A stretch of DNA of 64,000 nucleotides. Source: Stentor roeselii (taxonomy: Eukaryota > Ciliophora > Heterotrichea > Heterotrichida > Stentoridae). A program made the translations under genes and the position numbers. Shown one piece after another: positions 1 to 11,106 of this stretch. How positions within the stretch are numbered: position 1 is the first letter of the stretch; each line of letters begins with the position of its first letter. Where the stretch lies: positions 1 through 64,000 of the forward strand of contig RSEH01000046.1 of NCBI GenBank assembly GCA_006503475.1, read 5' to 3'. Under the pieces are notes generated by a model that did no database searches, had not been told where the DNA came from, and worked only from the letters and a program-made list of their open reading frames with translations.

Positions 1-623
1 AAAAAGTTTACTTTTTCAGTTTGGAATTATTGAAAGATATAAAATCGATAGAGTTTGGTTGTGAAATCACAAGTTTGTGTCTTGTGAAGTCGATTTTAGT
101 ATGCGGAACATCGAGAGGTGATATTTTTGTTGTTGATTGTTGTGATCTCAAAATAAGGAGTCGGTATTTCTTTTTTAAATCTCAAATTGCTTTTGTTTGT
201 TTATCAAAAGATTTGAAAAATCTGTGTTTGTCGAGTGAAAATAAATCAAAAATGATTAATTTGAGATCATCTAAAGTTTTATTCGACTTAAAGCAAACAA
301 TAGAATCAGGGAAGTTTTCATCGAATTGTTTTGTGTTTATAGATTTTAATTTTGATGTTTTTGTTTATGATAAGTTTGATAAACTATTGAAAATAGGATT
401 TGTTTCAGGTTTTCAATTTTATTTTTGTAAGTGTTTGAATTTTTTGTTGATTAAAGATGTTTATTCAAGATACAATTTGATAGATTTAAGGATAAGAAGA
501 ATAAGTGAAAGTTGTGAAAGTTGTGAAAGTTTGAAAGCACTCGGCAAAGACAAAAAAGATTTGAAAGTCTGCAAGGAATTCTTGATTTTATCATCCTTTA
601 GATTTATTTATCCTCTAAACTAA
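1..623 (+). CDS. Beta-propeller-like protein, C-terminal part (5' end off window)
   Basis: The frame is open from the window edge (first full codon at 3) to TAA at 621-623, giving about 206 residues, so the start lies upstream. The sequence has two or three WD40-like strands: LVCGTSRGDIFVVD near the beginning, then ACVCLSKDLK-type and SSKVLFDLK-type strands. No strict GH or WD dipeptides are visible. The tail contains a short SCESCESLK repeat and a lysine-rich segment. It could be the end of a large propeller protein whose N-terminus is outside the window. Function is not recognised. It sits just upstream of an AT-rich desert, so it may be a decaying copy, although the frame itself is intact. 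Confidence 0.45.
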   Translation, partial: KVYFFSLELLKDIKSIEFGCEITSLCLVKSILVCGTSRGDIFVVDCCDLKIRSRYFFFKSQIAFVCLSKDLKNLCLSSENKSKMINLRSSKVLFDLKQTIESGKFSSNCFVFIDFNFDVFVYDKFDKLLKIGFVSGFQFYFCKCLNFLLIKDVYSRYNLIDLRIRRISESCESCESLKALGKDKKDLKVCKEFLILSSFRFIYPLN

Positions 624-3060
624 GAAGATTAATAGAAATTAGTAATAATCAACTTCTCACAAAATTCATCTATTTATTTGAATGATAAACCTATTGTATT
701 TCTCTAAAAAATCTCTAAGGGATATATTTACTTAAAGGTTCTAAGATCGAATATTTTTCGAATTCTTTGAATTTCATTCACAATCAATTACCCTTTCTAC
801 ATATTTTCCTAATTTTCATAGTTGACTTAGTGTAGTTTATTTACTTTTTGAGGAAATATTATTTAGTATGAAATTAGGCTCTTCCATTTTTGAGTAACTA
901 TAAATTGCTATTCTCCCTTATTTATATACCCTAGGAATTACAATATTCAAATGAAGTGAGTTAATTTTGAATAAAACCATTAATAATTAAGCCATAGCCA
1001 CTAAATTAAGGTATTTAACCAATAATTATATAATCCTTTAATGAATTAATTATATGGAATGTTTCATATTATTATTAATACTCGGTGAGTCTGCTATACA
1101 ATTTTCTGGTTATGCAAACTATTTTAGAGGTACTATCATATAAAATAAGAACTATAAGTTACTTTATTAAAGATTATGTTGAAAATGTTGAAGTTTGAGA
1201 TAATATCAAACTTAATATGACTTTCTAAACAAGCTTTTATTAGCAATCCTCCTAGCAAAGTTCCTCCTTTAAGCTCGTTCAAAACTTTTAAGCAGCTTTT
1301 CATTTCAAACAAAGCTCCAAGCCTACGTCTAACTAACGATGAGCATCAGCTATAATATACTTCACAACTGCAGAAGGGTGAAAATCTTTTCACTGACCGT
1401 GATTTAACTGTTGAAGGAATATTCTGCTCTTTCAGTGATGCTTGATCTAGAGTATAGGAGGGTAATTTGGAAGATTCCAATCAAGAGCTAAAAGAATCAG
1501 ATTTCTTGAAATATTTTTTGATATTTATTCCTTAGTTTTCTTTGGATATTTTAGATTTTATTATTAGAAATTTTCAGAATTTGGATGTGTTTTATCCTAA
1601 TGATACCGAAATTCAAAAATAATTTTTTCAAGCAAATCTCTAATAAAGAATCATCTCGGGGACAATTGATTATTTAATTAATAAATATATGAGTTATCTG
1701 AATTATATCATTCTATATATAGAAATTTAATTTAATATGCCGATAATTTGTTTAGAATTACTCTCTAATTTATCTGCAACATTTTTTATAAGTTGATGTT
1801 AAGTGTCATACGAAAAACAGTAGTTCCTTAGTCTTCTAATTCTCTGAAAATTTACCAAAGTACATATAAGATTATTATCGTTAAAAACTTACATGATATT
1901 ATGGAAGTTTATAGATTGGTATGAAGTGAATGGCATATTAGATAAAAATAATGAAGCTATCTGCTTTAATTAACAGAATTTATACCACTTGATACTTTTT
2001 ATAACTAATTTGAAGTTAGATTATTTATCAAGAAAAAATTTTAACCACTTTCTAGCTTTAGTCTAACGCATGACAAATTTAATACTATAAATGAAGCTGA
2101 AATAAATTAGGAATTCCACAAAGTTTCACAATGACTAAGCAATATATTAGTATAATTTAATGTTATAGATAGTAGAAACTCAAGCATATGTTCATATAAT
2201 CCTTGTTTCAATCCATTTATTAGGAATTTAGTAAAAAATATTTGTGATTAGGTTAAAGTTACAGACACAATCAGATTATAGAGACGATATGATTTTTTTT
2301 GTTAAATTTATATACCAAATATTTTATAATACCTTTAAAATTAAAAAAAAAATTTTCTTTATTAGTTTAGCTTACTTATCAGCAAAACTTAGGAACTGAT
2401 AAGAATTCTGATTGAATTAAAGAGCAATCCAAAAGCTACCCTTTATATATCAGAATTTAAAGGTGAATGAGTGAATGTAATATTCAAGGCAAAATATATT
2501 CTATATGAGTAAGTTTATTACTAAAAATAATCAAATTTCAATCTATTTTAATCTATGATATTTTCCAGTTATGAGTTGATTTAGTTCACTTTATAGACTC
2601 ACAATCAAATTTTCTGGTGAAGTTGATAATATGATAGTACATAGAAAAGTTATAAGTTTTAGACAATAATGAAGCCCAATGACTATATGTAAGTTTAATT
2701 AATCTATAATTGGAAAATATATATACTAAATCTATTAATAGAAAAATCTAAGCTTATAAATCGATATAGGCTATACAAAAAATTATCCTAAACGAATATT
2801 TATGAGCAAAGAAACATTAGTATTATTTTTGTATTTTAAACAACCGATACTAAAATCGAATTCCAATAAAATAAGATAGTTTATCACTCTATACTTATAT
2901 GAACTTTGTTTAATTAAATTTCCAATATTACTACCATCCTAAAGAAAAACCATTTAATTATTTATAAAAATACTTTTCAAAAGTAATTATACAATAATAT
3001 GCATTTAAATCCTAAGATAATTGAAAAAATCTACAATAAGGACCAATAGGCTAAATAAAT
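624..3060. other. AT-rich stretch without an intact gene; traces of a decayed coding frame
   Basis: No standard-code ORF of convincing length is present. From about 1200 to 1700 on the plus strand one frame looks coding: it is proline-, serine- and aspartate-containing and GC-richer than its surroundings. It is broken by TAA, TGA and TAG codons but not clearly by frameshifts. Beyond about 1700 the frame grades into sequence that cannot be told from AT-rich noise. Nothing else is recognised. Confidence 0.4.
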
Positions 3061-6000
3061 ATGGATAAAAAGGTTTCTTTACTGATAAAAGACAATAAGG
3101 TCTCACCAATCCCCGTAAAAGGTGAAGAACTTATAAGAAATCTTGCACTCAAAGATAAAACTCTACAAAGAAAGCATATAGATGAGTATATCCTCGACGA
3201 AATCATGGATGAATAGTAAAAGTAAATCTAAAAGGAGATTTCAATCTAGGAACTCATGAATCCTCAGTAAATACTTTAGAATTCGCTCCAAAGCAAAAGC
3301 TTCTCGCAAGTGCATCATCAGACAAAACCATAAAAATCTGGAACTATAAAATAAGAAAATTAAAGTTCACTCTGGAAGGCCACCGAGGACCTATAAACTC
3401 TATCAGCTTCTCTTCGACAGTAGAGTATCTAGCAAGTGCCTCTGAAGATCACATAATAAAATTATGGAATTTAATCGAAATTCAACAAAAATTCAGTCTT
3501 TTAGGCCATTCAGGCTTTTAACCTCCATCGTTTTTCTCCTAACAATACTTTCCTCGCAACTGTTTCAGAAGACGCAAGTATAAAAATCTGGAATTTTAAA
3601 GAAAGGCAACAAGAATTTTCCTTATCGATCATACAAGCTGTATAAACACAGTCGGTTATTCTCATAATGGAAGACTTATTGCTAGTGCATCGAATGACAA
3701 ACTGATAAAAGTCTGGAATGTTGAAGAAAAATGTGAAGAATTTACATTAAATAGCAATTCTCGAAGTATTAACTTTGTTATTTTTCTCCTGATAAAAAAA
3801 TCTCGTTAGTTGTTCAACGAAATCAATAAGTATCAAATTTTGGAACCTGGAGAAAGAATTTTCATTGAATGGCCATCGTTATCCTGCTAAGGTTTTAAGA
3901 TTCTCCTCAGATGGAAGATTATTGGCGAGTGGATGGCGAGATAATACTGTAATCATTTGGGACATTTATGAAAAAAAGGAAAAACTTACTTTAAATGGTC
4001 ACAATTCACCAGTTCTTGTTTAACTTTTTCTCATAATGATCGAATATTAGCTCTGGGTCTGAAGATAAAAAAATTAATATCTGGAGCATTCAGGAGGCAA
4101 GAGAAGATTCTAATTTAAAAACTCATAAAGGCCCTGTTAACTCTGTTGCAATGAGTTCAGATGGAGAACTTTTTGATACTGGGTCAAGTGATAAAATGAT
4201 AAAAATTTGGAATTTTAAAGATAAAAGAGAAGAATATAGCTTAGCTTGTCACTCAGCACCTGTAAAATGTGTTGTTTTTGACCCGAGTGGAGATTTATTT
4301 AGCAAGTGGCTCAGCTGATTACAAGATAAAACTCTGGGATCTTAAAGATAAAAGTGAAATGACCTTGAATGAAAGTTTTTTAAAACCTCGTTCTAAGTTT
4401 GATCTGCCGGAAAATTTTGAGATTAACTATCTCGCATTTTCACCTAAAGGTCGTTTTCTTGCAAGTTGTTCAAAAGATAAAAAAATTAATGTTTGGGATG
4501 TTCAAGAGAAAAATTGAGTTTTTCACTTCATGGACATTCACGTGCTGTTAACTCTTTAGCTTTCAATAATGATGGAAATTCATTAGCAAGCGCTTCTGAT
4601 GATAAAAGTATTATAATTTGGAACTTTTCAAGAAGGGAAGTAGAGTTTGTTTTGAATGGACATCAAACAGCTGTAAGCACTTTGAGTTACTCACCTGATG
4701 GTAGGACTATTGCTAGTGGTTCATTTGATAAAAGTATAAAAATCTGGAACTTAGATGAAAAAAGAAGAATTTGAATTAAAAGGTCATTCTGGAGTTATTA
4801 CAACTGTTACTTTTTCACCTAATGGGCAAATATTAGCAAGTGGAGCAGGAGATTACTTAATAAAAGTATGAAAATTGCAAGAAAAAAGAGAAGCTTTCAC
4901 ATTTTCTGGCCATGCGAAAGCTGTAATGTCGATTATTTTTTCTATTGATGGAAATTATCTGATTAGTGCTTCTTATGACGAAAATATAAAATTTTGGAAC
5001 TTAATAGATAAAAGAGAAAAATATTCTATAAAAAATGACTCAGAAGAAATTGATTGTTTATGTTTCTCAGTTGATGGAAAATTCTTAGCATTTAATTCAT
5101 CAGAAAATTCAATAAAAATCTGGAATTTAGAAAAAAATCAAGAAGAGTTTCAACTTGGAGGTCATGATAATCCAGTAAGTTCACTTGCCTTTACTTATGA
5201 TGGATGTTTTCTTTCTAGTGGTTCTCATGATTCGAGTATAAAAATATGGAATATTGAACAAAAACTTGAAGAATTTACACTTACTGGACATGAGAGTACT
5301 GTGAGATCTCTTGCATTCAGTCCAAATGGAAAATTTTTAGTCAGTTGTTCAGATGATAAAAAATTGAAAGTATGGAATTTTCTTGAAAAAAAAGAAGAAT
5401 TTGAATTAAATGAGCATTCAGATCCTATTTACTCAGTCAGTTTTAGTAATGATGGTTTATTTATTGCCAGTTCATCAAGTGATAATAGTATCATTATATG
5501 GAACTTTAATGAAAGAAGAAGAGAAATCACACTTAAAGGCCATATATATTACGCTAACTCTGTCATGTTCTCGAATGACGGAAATTTACTCGCGAGTGGT
5601 GCAGGAGATAAAAGCATCAAGATATGGGATTGGAAAAACAGTCAAGAACTTTTTACTTTAAATTGACATTCAGGCGGAGTAAACTTTGTTTCCTTTTCTC
5701 CTTGTAACAGGTACCTCATAAGTGCATCAAATGATAAAACTATGAAAATATGGAACTTGGATCAACAGAAAGGGGAAGTTAATATCACTGGTCATTCAGA
5801 TAAAATCAATGTCGTTCAATTTTCACCTGATGGGCGATTAGCTGCTAGTGGATCAAAAGATTGCAGTATTAAAATCTGGAAGATTCAAGATATCGGTGAA
5901 AAAGGGATAATTAATAGTCATTCATATTCTAAAAATGCATCAAAAGATAAGAATATACTGAAAGTTACTGATGGGAACGCAGTTAGAAATCTTGAATTTT

Positions 6001-6662
6001 ATCATGATGAAAATTTATCAGGCTAATGTTACTTGTGATGGAAAAATCACAATTTGGGATTCGAGAGATGTGGAAAAAGTAAATTTAACCAAGAATTCAT
6101 GATGAACACTAAATAAGCACACCTTTGTAATATAAAAGAAATCGAATATGCCAAAAAATAGAATCTCTTATGAAAAATCAAGAAAAAGAAGGTTTCTTGA
6201 AAGATTCAATGGAAGATTCAAGTGTCTTGCTCTTAAAAGTGATGAACAGACTTTAATAACAGGCTCTCAAGACACATCAGTAAGACTTTGGGACCTTAAC
6301 AGCAAATCTCAAGTTTCATGCCTTCTTCAACATAATGCTGATGTTTTGTGTTTAAGCATCATGAATACAAATGAATTGGTAGTCTCTGGGTTTCTTGATA
6401 AAACTATCGTAGTCTGGGATATCTACGGTAAAAATTTTTTGAAAGTTCTTAGACGCTGTTAATATTGTTAACTTTAACAGTAATTCTGATTTTATTGTAT
6501 CTTGGAGTAGTTCAAATGAATATTTTGCCGGAATATGCAGTCTGGAGATATTATTAATAAATGTTATCCTGGAGAGATTGTGAGATGTGGGTTGATTTTT
6601 GAGGATTTGTTTTTGCAGGGATTAACAATTTCTTTGAGATTTGGGAATTAATGTGCTTTTAA
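3061..6662 (+). pseudogene. Decayed WD40-repeat gene with about 25 tandem repeats
   Basis: A start at 3061 (MDKKVSLLIKDNKVSPIPVK...) leads into about 51 residues before TAG. WD40 repeats then follow one another at about 126-nt (42-residue) spacing through three frames. Each has the pattern GH, x, V/I-S-F-S-x-DG-LAS, then SD/D-K-SIKIW-N. Frames that can be followed include 3237-3521, 4269-4517, 4493-4774, 4875-5666, 5742-6026 and 6148-6462, ending near INNFFEIWEL and TAA at 6660-6662. Breaks include frameshifts near 3519, 3635, 3785, 4020, 4060, 4505 and 4765. A TGA at about 4868 replaces the repeat's conserved Trp, and a TGA at 5664 sits before HSGG. At least ten disruptions rule out one normal protein with 15-nt introns, since most breaks lie inside blades without splice signals. 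It is a relic, or a badly assembled copy, of a long propeller protein of about 1100 residues. Confidence 0.85.
3237..6662 (+). repeat. Tandem WD40-encoding repeat, about 126-nt period, about 25 units
   Basis: The IW or VW core of the WD40 unit recurs near 3340, 3465, 3590, 3715, 3840, 3960, 4080, 4205, 4335, 4490, 4615, 4745, 4870, 4995, 5120, 5245, 5370, 5495, 5625, 5750 and 5875, and less regularly near 6055, 6290, 6415 and 6640. The even spacing of the first 21 units suggests growth by internal duplication. The last units diverge in sequence and spacing. Confidence 0.85.
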
Positions 6663-7033
6663 TTCATTTATATAGACTCTAAATGATAAATCTCAACTTA
6701 TATCTATTATAACTTCTAGTTAGCATTTCTTCTACTATATCATTAAAATTTATATACTTAAGGATACAATGCAAATTCAATAAAAATCTACCAGCAACTT
6801 TATAAAAAATTTTAATTTACTGAAGGAATTCATATAAATATCAATAGTACTCAACATAAATTATAATTTTATATAAAATGAAAATTATTCAAAAAGTCTT
6901 TGATGAAAAAGGCAGTTTAATAAATGTTAAAGTATTTTTTTAAGGAAAAAAAACATATATATTCTGCACTTATTAGATTTCCTAAATGTCTAAGAAATGG
7001 ATCATTAACTATTCTATTCTAATTAGATAATTA
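6663..7033. other. AT-rich spacer between two convergent reading frames
   Basis: This is a spacer of about 370 nt between the end of the plus-strand WD40 relic and the stop of the minus-strand channel gene. It contains homopolymer A and T runs. I see no gene or RNA in it. Confidence 0.5.
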
Positions 7034-8251
7034 TTACTTGTTCAACATAACTGTACAAAGATTCTGAATATTTTGATCCATGTTTTCGATTTTTTTATCC
7101 ATGCTCTCCATTTGTTTATCTAATTTTTTAAATTTTTGATTCATTTTTTCGATTTTTTGATCCATTTTAGTCATACCATTTTCTTTTAAATAGTCTTCAC
7201 CTTGAATACCAATTAAAAATTGTCCTTTATCTTTTTTTTTACAACATCTTTGTAATCCACAACATGATTTATGAATATTCTTACTATTTCTCCAACAAAG
7301 AATTGATTCAATCTCTAAAATTATTTTTGCAGTTTCTCTGCAATCAAATTCTTTAGACTTTTCTTTAAACTGATTAAAAGAGGATCCCAGTATAGAAATC
7401 AAAAGGTTGAGTATCAATATATAGTTAATCATCGTTGCTATAAAGAATAAAACATAATTTATATCAAAATTTTCTCCTTGATATCCTCCACCAATATTGA
7501 TTTCATAAGCATACATCCACATTTCACTAAAATTCATTTCATTATTAATAGAATAGATAATCCCAAATGAAAAAGTTGAATAGAGAAAAATAAGTATAAA
7601 AGGAGTAGTATCTTTAAATACAAAAGAAATTAATCCAATATAATATCGAGTTGCTTTGATACATCTAAATGCAGCTATTCCTCTTACAAGAGTTAAAACA
7701 AGTATTGCGTATACAATTGGCTTATTATTCTCTATTTCAGCACCACTTTTAATCCATATAAAGGTAATAATAATTCTTACCAAATCCAGTGTATTCCAAT
7801 TAAATATGAATTTTAACAAATTTTCTATATGGTTAGTTATTGTCTTTTTAAAGTATATTGTCACTAAAAATAAACCAATCAACTCAAGAATAATAATAAT
7901 ATATTTTATGTGGTATGAATCATTTCGATTAAAACCTATCAAAATAATAATAAAAAATGGATGTATATACCATTTAACAAATTGTTGATAAAAATTTTTT
8001 TTATTACGCAGATAGTAAAGTATTTTGAAGAAACATAATAAAATTGATACTATGTTAAATATTTGATGAAAATTTCTCAAATCCATGCTATAGTTCAAAG
8101 ACTCAAAAATAATTTTCACAATATCTAATATTAAATATATTTTAATTCGATCTAGTTTTTGCATTATCAAATTCCAATAGATGAGTATATTCATTCCATT
8201 TAAACAAAGACAAAAAATGAAAATATGTTTATCCCCTATTATTAATTTCAA
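7034..8251 (-). CDS. TRP/polycystin-like ion-transport-domain protein, short or N-terminally truncated
   Basis: The 405-codon frame begins without an ATG. The first ATG in frame is at 8197-8195 (MNILIYWNLIMQK), so the product as drawn is 387 residues. It has about six hydrophobic helices. Near residues 265-295 a final segment, YVLFFIATMINYILILNLL followed by ISILGSSF, has the typical S6 gate-helix look of TRP and polycystin channels, and a short pore-loop-like stretch precedes it. A Cys-rich patch (KSCCGLQRCCKKK) and a C-terminal coiled coil of repeated MDQKIEKMNQKFKKLDKQ-type heptads follow. TRP family members are usually longer, with N-terminal cytosolic domains that are absent here. An in-frame TAA lies just upstream at 8269-8267. 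The gene is much more AT-rich than the genes after 12.9 kb. It may be a truncated gene copy or a minimal channel. Confidence 0.6.
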   Translation of the reverse strand: MKLIIGDKHIFIFCLCLNGMNILIYWNLIMQKLDRIKIYLILDIVKIIFESLNYSMDLRNFHQIFNIVSILLCFFKILYYLRNKKNFYQQFVKWYIHPFFIIILIGFNRNDSYHIKYIIIILELIGLFLVTIYFKKTITNHIENLLKFIFNWNTLDLVRIIITFIWIKSGAEIENNKPIVYAILVLTLVRGIAAFRCIKATRYYIGLISFVFKDTTPFILIFLYSTFSFGIIYSINNEMNFSEMWMYAYEINIGGGYQGENFDINYVLFFIATMINYILILNLLISILGSSFNQFKEKSKEFDCRETAKIILEIESILCWRNSKNIHKSCCGLQRCCKKKDKGQFLIGIQGEDYLKENGMTKMDQKIEKMNQKFKKLDKQMESMDKKIENMDQNIQNLCTVMLNK

Positions 8252-11106
8252 AATAAAAATAGAAAATTAATTAACTTCAAATAATTTTAAATTAAACTTA
8301 AAAAAATGCTCAGTCTAACTGGACATACCTATTTCTCGGTCTTCTATATCCCTAATCCTTTAAAAGTTTAATCATGTTAAAGAGACACGAAATTCATGTT
8401 TAGGCTTAAGCCATCAACTTGAAGTTTTTCGTCTAACTAAGGGAAACTTCACTTATCAGTGTATTGTGATAATATTCGACTCTGCTAATTGAGTTGCATT
8501 CCAGAGTAGATTTCAAGGCCTTGAATGCTTTTCATTTGATTCTTTCCTTGGAAGTCATTGCTGTCACTTAGTAGTAATAGCCGAAGCCTCCTTTTCTAAT
8601 GTCTCAAAAAATAAAAAAATCACTATAAAAGGTTTCCCTAGGTCTCTTAGTCTTATCCCAATTTTTTACTGAGTTAGAGTGCACCAAACTACAAAATTTC
8701 TTTGCAGGCGCATGAAAGTCTTTGAGACTTACTTTTGTCTGAGTTTTAGTTAGTTAAAGAAGTTTTAGGATTTAGGATTATGTATTATTTAGACTGATTG
8801 AAGGATTGATAATCAAATGATTATTTGAAATGAAAGGATTTGTCAAATATTTACTCTTTTAGGCTATTCAAATTACTCAGATCTAAAACAAAGAGTATTT
8901 AATACGTTTTTGTGAGAAGAGGAGGAATAATTTAAAGATTTTGTAAATGAATAAGGCCTTTTTGCACACTTGTATTTAATTTATTAGTGCATTTATTTAT
9001 GATTGAATATCTTATGAAATGCAGGGAATCGACTGTAAGATACTCATAAGTGTTCAGATTCCTTATTCAAAAATATTCTAGGCACTTGAATCCTAGTTTC
9101 AATTATACTTGTACAACTTTTAGTTTCATATTTACTAATTAAACTTTAGAAGTTGATGAAGATTCATAAGTAATTAACTATTCATTTCGAAGGACTCAAA
9201 ATAATTATGATAATACTTTCAATTTATCTGAATTGGGAATATTTAAAATATATTTCTTGATTTGCACAGTAATTTTGAAAAATAAAATCCGATAAAACTA
9301 TTAATATGAACCAACTTGCATTCACAAAATTTATCTAGAGGAGCTTGCCATATGCTGAATTAGGAGGCTAGATAAAATACAGAAACTGTGAAATCGATTT
9401 GATAAGAAATTTATAAGAAACTGATGATTAAGGTGGGAATATATATCTTATCGATTGTGAAAGAAATTTCCAGATTTCAGTATTTTTATTTGATACAACT
9501 AAAAAATTTACTGTGAGTTTATTAGATATAAAGAATTATAAATACTATCTTTTAATTAAACAATAGCTTTGAAGAATCTCTTCAAAATGTTATTCTTAAT
9601 TATTAATGCTAAATACTTGCTTCTTAGCAAGGATTATTAAGTGATTCAAATTTCTTTTGCATTTTCTTAAGACATAATTGTACTAATGATATATATTATA
9701 TAAACTAGCGTATTTGGATAATTATATTTTGTATCCTATCTTTATATTTGTTGCCATAGAACAGAAATGAATCAATTACCATACTTTAAAAAAGAAAAAA
9801 AATTATAATTTGATTCTTATCAAATATTATATGATACTTCGACTGTTTTAATCTATTCAATATAAATATAATAAATAAAATATTTACTTAATCATTTGAT
9901 TTACTTTTTAAATTTACACATGAGAGAAGAATATGAATGTTAGCATTATAATTATTGTGAAACCTTATTAGAGTATACTTAATTTTTAATATAATTATTT
10001 ATTGTTTAATATTTTCAAGCCTTATACTAAAGTTTTATGAAATTATTTATAATAAAGACTGTGTAGGTAAAATCCAAAGATTTTTTATACTTAATAAACA
10101 TTCACCTTTTTACATATTCAAGTATAATTCATGAGTATTCATTACTGGTACTGAGAAGAAAATTCAATTTTAAGTGTGTATAAAAATTTTCTCATGGATT
10201 TTATTGAAACTGAATCGATTTAAAAAAAAATTTTCTCTAGAAATTTAAAGGTTTGCTAAAATTAGCCAAACTTGGATTAAAACAATAAATTGTATCGACC
10301 CTTGCAATTTTTCTTTTTATTCAAGTTATAATATATTATTAGCAGAGCCTTTTAAGCTATTGCGGCTTAAATAACATTTTGTTATGAAGTTATATAAATT
10401 TTATATTAAAATATAAGATTTAGTTAATATTTAGTTTTATAATTACTTAATAGAATATCTAGACTTAAGAAGATTGTAGATTCATTAAATGGTTCGAATA
10501 AATAATTATATGATTATCAAAAACCAAATTCATAATAGGTTCATCTAAAAGGATTTTTTTTAAAATTTCTTCTCACAGATTTACTGTAATTATGCTAATT
10601 AATACAATTCTTCAATTAATACCATGTAATCATTTCGAATCACATAATGCTATCATGCATGTTAAATTTTATAGATTGTTCAACTTCTACAACAAAGAAT
10701 AATTTATAAGATTGATTTGGTCTCTAATGATCAAGATTCAAAAATTTTATTTTATTTCAATCTCAGATGATTAATCACCTCCCACTTGATAGTGCAATTT
10801 TATTACTAAGTGATCTCGAAAGATCAATGATTATATTATTAAGATCAGTAATGTGTTGGCTAGAATATATGAAACTACAGAAATCTCTTAAAGTTTCAGT
10901 AAAATTTATAAGGATCGAGTCACGAGTATAAATCATCCAGAATCTTTATTACTTCTAAATAACTATTCAAATTTCATCAAATAAATACAAATTTTGATGA
11001 ATTGATCAAGATTATAAAGTACAAGCACAATTTATTAGAAGTCTACATTATCGATCTACAATATAAATTATTTATTCATATTATACAATAATGGATATAA
11101 AAAAAA
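8252..11106. other. Gene-poor AT-rich region with isolated coding-like traces
   Basis: No intact standard-code gene is seen. At 8300-8760 base composition rises. On the minus strand short peptide-like stretches such as FHAPAKKFCSLVHSNSVKNW can be read between stops, suggesting an old gene remnant. At 9305-9565 on the plus strand a coding-like frame starting MNQLAFTKFI is interrupted four times, only by TAG and TAA. The rest, about 9570-11106, is 75 percent or more A+T. I cannot identify anything in it. Confidence 0.4.

Noticed and set aside
5410-5661. Alternative-frame ORF within the WD40 array
   Set aside because: It is a shadow of the WD40 frame 4875-5666.
3237-6662. Regular 126-nt repeats as a CRISPR array or satellite
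   Set aside because: Units translate to WD40 blades with conserved protein motifs and diverge at silent sites; there are no unique spacers between identical repeats.
9570-10390. Long frame readable with TAA/TAG as Gln between 9.6 and 10.4 kb
   Set aside because: The density of TAA/TAG is about that expected by chance in DNA this AT-rich, and the composition (I, F, L, Y, K, N) is what noise gives. Only the 9305-9565 part has a convincing coding signature.
10440-10520. GGTTCGAAT near 10490 as a tRNA T-loop
   Set aside because: No matching acceptor, D-arm or anticodon arm can be built around it.
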